From contig JAAXVX010000030.1 of assembly GCA_013335275.1 (NCBI GenBank), forward strand, positions 1-10,354: DNA of 10,354 nucleotides, given 5' to 3'. Positions 1-6,837 of the stretch are shown here, piece by piece. Below the pieces are notes generated by a model, which did not search any database, had not been told where the DNA came from, and saw only the letters and a program-made list of their open reading frames with translations. The position numbers were made by a program, and so were the translations under genes. The stretch comes from Bacteroidales bacterium. Lineage in GTDB: Bacteria; Bacteroidota; Bacteroidia; Bacteroidales; UBA932. Numbering within the stretch: position 1 is the stretch's first letter; every line of letters begins with the position of its first letter.

Positions 1-585
1 CATTACGTGAATCGGGGAGTGGTTCATCATTAGCGGGCGCACAATAACAAGATATAAAGCATATACGAAGCAGCTGATGAGCACTATGAGATTTCCTTCA
101 AGTGTGCCGGTCTGGTTAAATCCTCCACTCTTTGCAGTGTAAAGTATAAGTGCAGCTCCGGCCATCCCGATAAAAACCCCCGAAGCTTTCTTAAAAGTGA
201 CGTGCTCCTTAATTATGAGAGCCGCAAAAATCATTGTTATTATAGGAGTTATGGTTATAATAAGCGAAGCATCAACGGGAGATGTTTTCGCAAGACCGGC
301 CAAAAACGAAAGCTGGTTTAACGTAGTTCCAAAAATTCCACTAAGAAATAAAAGAACATGTTCCCTGGGTGAAAATGATTTCCCGTCTTTCTTTATAATA
401 AACGAGAGGAGAAGAAATGAAATAAAGGCAAATGTTATTCTAAGCTGGGACAGTCCAAACGGGTCTATCCACCTTGGAGTGATTTCTCTCGAAACAGGAA
501 GGTTAATAGCAAAAAGGGTATTTGCAGCAACAATAAGCAATATTCCCTTTGTTCTGTCCGAAAGACCGGAGTACCAGTTATTCAT
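1..585 (-). CDS. EamA/DMT-family transporter, partial (C-terminal part beyond left edge)
   Basis: Partial integral membrane protein of the drug/metabolite transporter superfamily; 195 codons are present and the frame is open to base 1. Seen: a short polar N-terminus, then hydrophobic segments at about residues 13-30, 48-63, 77-97, 105-125, 135-150 and 164-183. The first EamA repeat spans about residues 13-150 and includes the typical ending 'IIKEHVTFKKASG'. The second repeat begins near residue 163 ('EGNLIVLISCFVYALYLV', then 'RPLM'). Members export or import amino acids, nucleotides or other small metabolites; the substrate cannot be read here. The ATG at 585 overlaps the end of the SulP gene by 8 bases (ATGAATAA), so translation is probably coupled. 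A GGAG lies about 12 bases upstream. Being last in a sulfur-linked gene set, it could export an amino-acid-like sulfonate, but that is only inference. Confidence 0.88.
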   Translation of the reverse strand, partial: MNNWYSGLSDRTKGILLIVAANTLFAINLPVSREITPRWIDPFGLSQLRITFAFISFLLLSFIIKKDGKSFSPREHVLLFLSGIFGTTLNQLSFLAGLAKTSPVDASLIITITPIITMIFAALIIKEHVTFKKASGVFIGMAGAALILYTAKSGGFNQTGTLEGNLIVLISCFVYALYLVIVRPLMMNHSPIHVM

Positions 586-2314
586 TCCTGTGCTTTATTT
601 GGTGCAACTCCTGCTCTCTCACAATTTCTGCAGCTTTTGCAAGTGCCAGCTGGATATGCGGGAAAATATACTCTCTTCCGATTTCATCTGCAAACCCCGA
701 CTTAGAAAGAGTCTCAAGCACATTTTCACTAACTCCGGAAAGAATAACATGAATTTTTTCCTTTCTGGATCTTTTCCATAAATTTCGGAGGTTATTAAGT
801 CCGGTAGAATCCATAAAAGGTACCTTCCTCATTCGTATAACCCTAACTTTCAATATATGGTGTGATGTAACATCCAGTTCGTCCAGCTTGTTTGCGAGCC
901 CGAAAAAGAAAGGACCGTCAATTTCGTAGACTTCAACTCCCTTGGGAATATCCAGAATTTCAATATCACTGGTATTTTCATCGTTTTCCGTTCCCGATAA
1001 AAATGGTTGCCCTATGACTGTGATGGTAGATGTCTCTGAAACTCGTTTTACAAACAGAATAATGGCAAGTACTACACCAACCTCAATGGCAACAGTTAAA
1101 TCGACAATTACTGTCAGAAAGAATGTAAGCAGCAAAACAGCAACATCGGCTCTGTGCCCTTTCATCAGATATTTGAATGTTCTCCATTCACTCATATTGT
1201 AGGCAACAATTATCAGAATAGCGGCAAGACACGATAGCGGTATATATACCGCATATGGCATTAAAAACAAAAATATAATTATCAGGACAATTGCGTGAAT
1301 GATACCGGCAACGGGAGTCTTTCCGCCATTATTAATATTTGCCATAGTTCTGGCAATAGCACCGGTAGCCGGAATACCTCCAAAAAAAGGTGTAACGATA
1401 TTTGCTATTCCCTGGCCTATAAGTTCTGTGTTTGAGTCGTGTTTTTTCCCGGTAACCCCGTCTGCGACCATTGCCGATAGTAAGGACTCAATTGCGCAAA
1501 GCAATGCGATTGTAATAGCTGGCTGAAAAAGCAGCTTAATTGCCTCAAAATCAATTTTTGGAGTTACTGGTTTTGGAAGCGGTATTCCTCCGGCAAGTTC
1601 GGGAAATTTACTGCCGATAGTGGCAAATTCAATACCCATATAGCGGGAAAGAATAAGAGCAGCTATGGTTCCGAATATAATTGCAATAAGGGAGCCCGGA
1701 ACTTTGGTCGTAATTTTTGGCCAGAATATTATTATGAACAGGCAAAATAATCCAAGGGCAGCTTCCCAGAAATTAATAGTTGATATGTTCTGAAAATAGC
1801 TTATCCATTTAGGAATAAACTCAGAAGGGACTTCAGTTATTGTGAGACCTAATAAGTCCTTTATTTGTGTTGAGAAGATAACAAGAGCAATTCCACTGGT
1901 AAAACCAACAACAATAGGATAGGGGATAAACCGGATGATATTGCCGAGTTTGAAAACTCCCATTGCCACAAGCATTATTCCGGCAAGTACTGTTGCTATT
2001 ATTAGCCCGGACATACCGTACTCGGATACAATTCCAAAAACAATTACAATGAATGCTCCGGTTGGTCCTCCTATCAGAAAGTTGGACCCTCCAAAAAGTG
2101 AAGTCAGCAAACCTGCAACAATTGCTGTTATCAGGCCTTGCTGCGGAGTCACTCCGGATGCTATACCAAATGCAATGGCAAGTGGCAGGGCTATTATTCC
2201 TACAATAATTCCGGCAATAAGATCGGATGTGAATTTTTTCTTGTTATAGCCGCTGTCTTTTCTGAAAAGGCCGAAAAATTTTGGCCGAAAGACCGAAGAT
2301 ATCTGAAAATCCAT
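578..2314 (-). CDS. SulP-family inorganic anion transporter with STAS domain
   Basis: Secondary membrane transporter of the SulP/SLC26 family (sulfate, bicarbonate or other anions), 578 aa, a normal bacterial length. Seen: the transporter domain starts with 'DLIAGIIVGIIALPLAIAFG' (31-50), followed by 'GGPTGAF' (82-88), 'PYPIVVGFTSGIA' (131-143) and 'GGIPATGAIARTMANINNGG' (312-331), all typical of the family. The core runs to about residue 423. A STAS domain fills about 459-567, with the characteristic 'MDSTG' at 501-505. There is no fused carbonic anhydrase. The ATG at 2314 is preferred over an in-frame TTG at 2350 because the TTG lies upstream of a good candidate -7 element and homology begins after the ATG. 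The substrate is unresolved: sulfate or sulfite would fit the neighbouring cysteate synthase, but bicarbonate and dicarboxylate carriers belong to the same family. Confidence 0.93.
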   Translation of the reverse strand: MDFQISSVFRPKFFGLFRKDSGYNKKKFTSDLIAGIIVGIIALPLAIAFGIASGVTPQQGLITAIVAGLLTSLFGGSNFLIGGPTGAFIVIVFGIVSEYGMSGLIIATVLAGIMLVAMGVFKLGNIIRFIPYPIVVGFTSGIALVIFSTQIKDLLGLTITEVPSEFIPKWISYFQNISTINFWEAALGLFCLFIIIFWPKITTKVPGSLIAIIFGTIAALILSRYMGIEFATIGSKFPELAGGIPLPKPVTPKIDFEAIKLLFQPAITIALLCAIESLLSAMVADGVTGKKHDSNTELIGQGIANIVTPFFGGIPATGAIARTMANINNGGKTPVAGIIHAIVLIIIFLFLMPYAVYIPLSCLAAILIIVAYNMSEWRTFKYLMKGHRADVAVLLLTFFLTVIVDLTVAIEVGVVLAIILFVKRVSETSTITVIGQPFLSGTENDENTSDIEILDIPKGVEVYEIDGPFFFGLANKLDELDVTSHHILKVRVIRMRKVPFMDSTGLNNLRNLWKRSRKEKIHVILSGVSENVLETLSKSGFADEIGREYIFPHIQLALAKAAEIVREQELHQIKHRNE

Positions 2315-2338
2315 TATATAAACTTTTGATTGAGGGCG

Positions 2339-2369
2339 CAAAAGTAACAATTATAATCTACCCAATCAA
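2339..2369 (-). promoter_or_regulatory. Candidate Bacteroidota-type promoter for the SulP gene
   Basis: Read on the minus strand, TTG (2369-2367), then exactly 20 bases, then TACTTTTG (2346-2339). This matches the Bacteroidota vegetative pattern TTTG-N19-21-TAnnTTTG except for the first T. The -33 half lies inside the last codons of the cysteate synthase gene. The -7 half ends 24 bases before the ATG at 2314, leaving room for a short leader. It suggests that SulP and the following transporter can be expressed apart from the upstream genes. Motif match only; AT-rich DNA gives chance hits. Confidence 0.5.
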
Positions 2370-3644
2370 CTTAAACAATTCCTCAGCCTTTTTGATAATC
2401 TCTTTAGTGTCAGATTGACTGCTTATTATAGCGTCTGGCTTAAGGTAATAAAGTTTATTTTCCGAACGAAACCTCTTTTCTCCTCCACCGGTAATATTGA
2501 GCATTAAAATCTTTTCACGTTCTACTTTACCGGAATTTATACTTTTAATCATGCCGGAGAGAGCTATTCCCGCAGCAGGGTGTATATCAATTCCTTCTGT
2601 TTGTTCAAACAGAGTACAGGCTTTCTCCAGTTCTCCGTTGTCTGCAATTTCTATATCTCCGTTCGTATCAGACAAGGCATCAAACAAACCTCCGGGAACA
2701 GAGTAGGGAGGTCTTCGGTTTGATAGAACTTTTGCCGCAATGAGCAATGCTTTTTGTCTTGATTCGTCTTCATCTGCAGGAAGGAGGTCGCGGCTGGAGA
2801 CTTTCCATGCATCATACATAGGGGTAAACGGGATATTCTGAGAAGGCACGAGTGTCATTTTATGGTTCCCGTATCTTCCGTCTTCAATCAGCCTCAAATT
2901 GGCCTCCCATGCTGCAATAGTACCTGTCCCGCTTCCTATCGCCTGAAAGTAATAGTCCGGAATACGTCCGATTGTTGTTGCTGCAGACAGAACTGTTGTT
3001 CCCATTCCATCTCTTCTCGCTACATTTTTTGCACCGCCTTCTTCAAAGAACATTCCGGACAAACAAATTTTGTTTGCAAGGTCAATTGCGTCGTAATAAT
3101 CGGAACCTGTTGGTGTTGATATCAGTTTTACACAATTGTTTATTGGAGTGTCAAACCACAGAGCATCCAAATTGTCCTCAGGAACGACAATCAAAAGAGG
3201 AATATTGTTTTCTGAACAGACTTTAGCAAAAGCCCGCGAAGTATTTCCTGCAGAAGCTACAACAATGACTCCCTTCTGTTCCGGTTTTAATCTTGCGCAA
3301 ACAGAATATGCCTCAGTCTCTTTAAAAGAACATGTATCCATCTTTGCTCCAATTTCCGGCCAGTAACCGCTAAAAGTTATATACAGGTTTTCCAGATCCA
3401 GCACTTTAGCTAATTTTTCACTTTTATATGTAACAGGAAATGAGGAATTTGCAAGTTGTCTGCTGATAGGCAGCCAGTCCGAAAATTTATAGAAACCATG
3501 GGAATCGTCTTTCAGATTGAGTTGCTTATTATTATAAACCGCTCTTATCAATGATGGTTTGCTGTAATTAGGGTCTGAAAGCAGCCATCCTGTGTCGTCA
3601 AAAATATCGCCGGTAGCGATGTTTTGTAATTTATATTTTGTCAT
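2358..3644 (-). CDS. Cysteate synthase-like PLP enzyme (threonine synthase fold)
   Basis: Likely cytosolic PLP enzyme that makes L-cysteate from O-phospho-L-serine and sulfite; 428 aa from the ATG at 3644. Seen: 'KSEKLAK..DLENLYITFSGYWPE' (74-97), the PLP-lysine motif 'TCSFKE' with K108, the substrate-binding loop 'SAGNTSRAFA' (131-140), 'EGGAKNVARRDGMGT' (202-216), the phosphate-binding glycine loop 'GSGTG' (237-241), 'RPPYSVPGG' (311-319) and 'NITGGG' (383-388). These match from memory the Methanosarcina cysteate synthase over almost the full length, including the unusual FSGYWPE and RPPYS motifs, and fit it better than ordinary threonine synthase. The N-terminus (1-55) lacks the zinc-ribbon-like cysteines that I recall in the archaeal enzyme. 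In Bacteroidota, cysteate feeds sulfonolipid (capnine-type) synthesis; in methanogens it feeds coenzyme M. No acyltransferase or CoM genes are in view. A threonine synthase paralogue of other specificity remains possible. Confidence 0.82.
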   Translation of the reverse strand: MTKYKLQNIATGDIFDDTGWLLSDPNYSKPSLIRAVYNNKQLNLKDDSHGFYKFSDWLPISRQLANSSFPVTYKSEKLAKVLDLENLYITFSGYWPEIGAKMDTCSFKETEAYSVCARLKPEQKGVIVVASAGNTSRAFAKVCSENNIPLLIVVPEDNLDALWFDTPINNCVKLISTPTGSDYYDAIDLANKICLSGMFFEEGGAKNVARRDGMGTTVLSAATTIGRIPDYYFQAIGSGTGTIAAWEANLRLIEDGRYGNHKMTLVPSQNIPFTPMYDAWKVSSRDLLPADEDESRQKALLIAAKVLSNRRPPYSVPGGLFDALSDTNGDIEIADNGELEKACTLFEQTEGIDIHPAAGIALSGMIKSINSGKVEREKILMLNITGGGEKRFRSENKLYYLKPDAIISSQSDTKEIIKKAEELFKLIG

Positions 3645-3650
3645 ATAGTA

Positions 3651-3681
3651 CAAAAATATCTATTTTCGAATTGTCCTGCAA
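3651..3681 (-). promoter_or_regulatory. Candidate Bacteroidota-type promoter for the cysteate synthase gene
   Basis: Read on the minus strand, ATTG (TTG at 3681-3679), exactly 20 bases, then TATTTTTG (3658-3651), a good match to TTTG-N19-21-TAnnTTTG. It sits in the 52-base gap after the membrane Hdr-like gene. The -7 box ends only 6 bases before the ATG at 3644, so a transcript from here would be almost leaderless. If so, cysteate synthase can be made without the Hdr module. No hairpin with a T-run terminator was seen in the gap, so readthrough from the Hdr genes is also likely. Confidence 0.45.
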
Positions 3682-3696
3682 TACTATTATTATCTT

Positions 3697-5490
3697 TTAT
3701 ACCATCTGCTCTGCAACAATCTGTGCAATATCTGCAGTAGGTTTGCCGTTAATGTTTTTAAAGCTTTTATAACACAACGGACAGGCAGTTACCAATTCAT
3801 CCGGATTGTTCTCAAAAAGAGTGGCAAGAGCTGCTTTTGTAATCCCGTTACGTTCCTCTTTATCAAGCGAAAGACTGCCAAGACTTCCTCCGCAGCAATG
3901 GCTCTTTCCCCTCTCTTCCGAAGCAAATCTTAATTCTCCGGCCTTCATTAAAATCTCTCTGGGCTGTTCAAAAATTCCGGAACCTCTCCCAAGGTCGCAA
4001 GGGTCGTGAAAAACGAAGCTCTTGCCGGATTTGTTTATTGCTATTTTCCCTTCATTAAGGAGGCGGTTTATATATTCTGTATGATGGACAACTTCAATTC
4101 CGGGCAAATCATATTCTTCCCTGAAAACCTTGTAGCAAATAGGGCAGGAGAGCAAAAGAGTTTTAGCTCCGGAATTGATAATTGTCTGCCTGTTTTTTTC
4201 AATAAGCTCTTTCGCAGAATATGTGTCTCCCGAAAGCATTAAAGGCCTTCCACAGCAAATTGAACCGTCTTTGTCCATAAATGAAAACTGTGTACCGGAT
4301 TTTTGCAGAATTTTAAAAAGAGAGTTGTAAATAACAGGAGTTAGATGGGTCATGCAACCTGCATAGTAAAGAACATCTGATTTATTTACATTTGTGTGAA
4401 TTTCTGACAGATATGCCATTCGGAGTCTCTTTTCGGAAATTTCCTCTTCTCTTTTTAATACTTTAAGTTTGCAGCTGTCTATTTCTACCGGACACATCTC
4501 AACGCATCTCCCGCACATAAGGCATTTGTCTGCATGATTCATTGAACCCGGCAACCTGCGGCGCATCAATCTCAGGTAATATACCGAAGTAAACTTTGAA
4601 TTTTCACTTTTTACTGCCATAGGGCATGCATCAATACAAATACCGCAGCTTGAGCAGGAATATATTTCACTTTCGGCATAGCCATCTCTTGAAGATGTTG
4701 CCCTGATACCTGAGTTTCTCATCCAGATAAGAAATATTTCTGTAGGAATATGCATGTATCTGGAAAATGGGAGGGCAAACAAAAATGCTCCCAGAGTGAG
4801 TGAGTATGCCCACCATACAGGCTGGATGAGACTTTCATTTGTTGCAAATGTATTGAATACTCTGTTGATTGTTATTGTTAAAAAACTTCCGCCGCTTATT
4901 CCGGCAGTAAAACTTTCGGCAAAGAGCCTAAGGGGAAATATGAGCCAAAGCGAATATAATGCAATCTTATCACCGGTTCTTAGTTTGGTTGTTCTCTTCA
5001 TACCTACAATGGCAGAGCGGAATCTTTTATAAATGGCAATTCCCACACCCGAAAGAACTATTAAAAGAAACAGGTCCATAAGGAAAAAGAAAAAATCTCC
5101 TCTCAGGGTTTCGTGAGTTTTCATTACAAAATACCGGAAGAAAACAGGATAGTAGAGAACTCCTAACCTTTGAGGGGTATAAAGCATAACCTCAATATGG
5201 CCAATGAATATGAGCATGAACCATCCAAAGGCAATGCTTGCATGCATATAGCCAAGCCTTATGTTTCTTTTGAAAATCTTAAGGTGCAAAAGACAATCGA
5301 CAATTATGTCCCGGAAAGTTTTAAAAATTGCAAAGGAGAATGTGTGTTTAAGCAGTTTCATTTTTTCTTCTGCCGAAAGCTTTGCAATAATTTTAAATCC
5401 TCCCACTGAAAGGTAGAGAATAATAAAAACCATTCCCAGAGTAAACGGGATGACAAATGGGTCAAATGCAAAAACTATACGCTCTCTCAT
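3697..5490 (-). CDS. Membrane HdrE-HdrD-like fusion: cytochrome b domain, two [4Fe-4S] clusters, two CCG domains
   Basis: Probable quinone-reactive, catalytic membrane subunit of an Hdr-like complex, 597 aa. Seen in order: an N-terminal membrane part with hydrophobic segments near 12-37, 51-69, 85-104, 133-154, 177-196 and 225-244, resembling the NarI/HdrE cytochrome b fold, with possible haem-ligand histidines H83, H98 and H247; two ferredoxin motifs, C279/C282/C285/C289 and C323/C326/C329/C333; then two complete CCG (cysteine-rich) motifs, C379-C412C413-C449xxC452 and C498-C532C533-C570xxC573. Complete CCG motifs bind the non-cubane [4Fe-4S] clusters that cleave disulfides in HdrB/HdrD. The gene follows the small ferredoxin with a 1-base gap. 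Relatives with this layout include HdrDE, DsrMK and Hmc subunits; the exact substrate (a thiol/disulfide or a sulfur carrier) cannot be read. GlpC/LutA-type dehydrogenase subunits are less likely given the HdrA and HdrB neighbours. Confidence 0.88.
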   Translation of the reverse strand: MRERIVFAFDPFVIPFTLGMVFIILYLSVGGFKIIAKLSAEEKMKLLKHTFSFAIFKTFRDIIVDCLLHLKIFKRNIRLGYMHASIAFGWFMLIFIGHIEVMLYTPQRLGVLYYPVFFRYFVMKTHETLRGDFFFFLMDLFLLIVLSGVGIAIYKRFRSAIVGMKRTTKLRTGDKIALYSLWLIFPLRLFAESFTAGISGGSFLTITINRVFNTFATNESLIQPVWWAYSLTLGAFLFALPFSRYMHIPTEIFLIWMRNSGIRATSSRDGYAESEIYSCSSCGICIDACPMAVKSENSKFTSVYYLRLMRRRLPGSMNHADKCLMCGRCVEMCPVEIDSCKLKVLKREEEISEKRLRMAYLSEIHTNVNKSDVLYYAGCMTHLTPVIYNSLFKILQKSGTQFSFMDKDGSICCGRPLMLSGDTYSAKELIEKNRQTIINSGAKTLLLSCPICYKVFREEYDLPGIEVVHHTEYINRLLNEGKIAINKSGKSFVFHDPCDLGRGSGIFEQPREILMKAGELRFASEERGKSHCCGGSLGSLSLDKEERNGITKAALATLFENNPDELVTACPLCYKSFKNINGKPTADIAQIVAEQMV

Positions 5491-5491
5491 A

Positions 5492-5821
5492 TTACCCTTT
5501 ATTTAATTTTCTTTTAATCAAAACTATTGCGTGTCTTGTGTTAATGCCGCGCGGACATACAAGAGTACATTTTCCGCACATCATACAACCTTCCAGAAGA
5601 GCAACGGCTTCTGTATCCATTCCTACTTCCAGCAGATGCAATGCCTTTCGAAAGCTGATTTTGTCGAAAACTCCTGCACTGCAGGAAGCGACACAAGAAC
5701 CACAAGCTATGCAAGTTGAAATACCCGGTTCGCCGGCAAGAATTTCCCTGAAAAGCGAGTTGTCCGAAACATCCAGATCAATCTGGGAACTGGGTGAAAG
5801 CCGGTATCCGAAGCGGTTCAT
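5492..5821 (-). CDS. Small HdrC-like ferredoxin with two [4Fe-4S] clusters
   Basis: Electron-transfer protein of 109 aa, soluble, presumably docking on the membrane subunit encoded next. Seen: two four-cysteine [4Fe-4S] motifs, C37/C40/C43/C47 ('CIACGSCVASC') and C79/C82/C85/C89-P ('CMMCGKCTLVCP'), separated by a 31-residue helical stretch as in HdrC. The first motif lacks the usual proline after its last cysteine (S48 instead). The ATG at 5821 overlaps the stop of the flavoprotein gene by 4 bases (ATGA), and the next gene starts 1 base after its stop, so the three are almost surely co-translated. It is the second HdrC homologue in the module, which suggests two separate electron branches meeting at the flavoprotein (inference). 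Confidence 0.87.
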   Translation of the reverse strand: MNRFGYRLSPSSQIDLDVSDNSLFREILAGEPGISTCIACGSCVASCSAGVFDKISFRKALHLLEVGMDTEAVALLEGCMMCGKCTLVCPRGINTRHAIVLIKRKLNKG

Positions 5822-6837
5822 TGGAGGGCTTTGTTTGAAAGGTAATTGTGGATAGCAAGAGCAGAAGCCCTGGCTTCGCTTAATGTTTCGGGAATAGTTT
5901 TTGGGCCGGTGACTGCACCTGCCAGAAAAATACCCTCTTTCCCGCTGTCATACATCTTTGTTATAGAATCAGAGGGCTCAATAAATCCATCTTCTGCCCT
6001 GTTTAAAGAAAGAATTCCGGAAATTTCCCCAATAGAATTATTGCTTATCATTCCGGTCATCAGGACGAGAAGGTCAAGTGACACTTTTAATGGTTTGGAC
6101 GAAAGTGTATCCTCTGCCTTAATTACAACTTTGCCGGTAAAATCTTCCGATACTTCAGAAACTCTGCCTCTTATAAATCTTACCCTGTATTTATTTTGTG
6201 CTTTCAGATAGAGATCCTCGTACTTTCTTCCAAACATTCTCAAATCCATATAGAAACAGAACACTTCTGAATCCGGAAACTTCTCCCTGATTTCACATGC
6301 CTGTTTAACAGCTGTCACGCAACACACTTTTGAACACTGTCTGTTGCAGATTTTCTCATCTCTCGATCCTACGCAGTGGACAAAACCTACTTTAGAAGGA
6401 TTATTAATATTTACTCCTTTCCCTGTTTTAAACCATTTTTCCAAATCGGAACTTGTGATTACACCATTGTAAATACCATAGCCGTATTCCTCTTTTTTTT
6501 CTGCAGGGAAAAGTGAAAATCCTGCGCATACTAAAATTGCAGAAACAATCTCTTCTTTTCCTCCGGAAAGCTTAACACGGAAATTGTTCCCCTCTTTATC
6601 CGCTTTCTCGACAATAGTATTAAGATATACCGGAGTGTGTTCTACCGGCTTGATTAATTTATACAATACTGTTTCGGCACTCTCTCCTTCGGGGAAAAGC
6701 CTGTCCCATTTGGCAAGATGTCCACCCAGTGTATCGTCTTTCTCAACAATTACAGGCTTATAGCCAAGGAGGTTCAGCTGATTTGCTGCTTCGAGCCCGG
6801 CAGGCCCGCCTCCGATTATTAATACCCTGTCTGTCAT
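5818..6837 (-). CDS. Short HdrA-like FAD oxidoreductase with a [4Fe-4S] site
   Basis: FAD-dependent electron-transfer subunit of the Hdr-like complex, 339 aa, cytosolic. Seen: an N-terminal Rossmann nucleotide-binding motif 'IIGGGPAGLEAA' (7-18) followed by the acidic 'VEKDDTLGG' (31-39); the HdrA signature 'CVGSRD' (155-160) leading into a cysteine set C155, C164, C168, C172, C173 that would hold the conserved HdrA [4Fe-4S] cluster; and a C-terminal FAD-contact segment 'GIFLAGAVTGPKTIPETLSE' (302-321), the hallmark of HdrA/QmoA. It lacks the extra N- and C-terminal ferredoxin domains of methanogen HdrA (about 650 aa) and is nearer in size to sHdrA and QmoA. The start ATG overlaps the HdrB-like stop by 4 bases. 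Whether it bifurcates electrons cannot be decided from sequence reading; the missing ferredoxin domains argue for simple electron transfer. Confidence 0.9.
   Translation of the reverse strand: MTDRVLIIGGGPAGLEAANQLNLLGYKPVIVEKDDTLGGHLAKWDRLFPEGESAETVLYKLIKPVEHTPVYLNTIVEKADKEGNNFRVKLSGGKEEIVSAILVCAGFSLFPAEKKEEYGYGIYNGVITSSDLEKWFKTGKGVNINNPSKVGFVHCVGSRDEKICNRQCSKVCCVTAVKQACEIREKFPDSEVFCFYMDLRMFGRKYEDLYLKAQNKYRVRFIRGRVSEVSEDFTGKVVIKAEDTLSSKPLKVSLDLLVLMTGMISNNSIGEISGILSLNRAEDGFIEPSDSITKMYDSGKEGIFLAGAVTGPKTIPETLSEARASALAIHNYLSNKALQ

Noticed and set aside
197..781. Long open frame on the plus strand (194 codons).
   Set aside because: It lies antisense to the EamA gene and the end of SulP, both of which have clear family motifs; its own translation shows no recognisable domain.
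2358..3644. Calling the PLP enzyme an ordinary threonine synthase.
   Set aside because: The fold is shared, but FSGYWPE, TCSFKE, EGGAKNVARRDGMGT and RPPYSVPGG fit cysteate synthase better, and there are no threonine pathway genes beside it.
3645..3696. Possible terminator between the membrane Hdr gene and cysteate synthase.
   Set aside because: No stable GC-rich hairpin followed by a T-run on the minus strand; the T-rich run near 3651-3655 is better read as part of a -7 element.
700..6060. Frequent TTCCGGAA/ATTCCGG words across the minus-strand genes.
   Set aside because: They occur inside coding sequence and mostly reflect Ala/Pro-Gly-Ile codon runs with GGA glycine; no regular spacing or array.
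5457..6211. Two plus-strand open frames of 132 and 121 codons.
   Set aside because: They are antisense to the ferredoxin and HdrA-like genes, whose cysteine and FAD motifs are unambiguous.
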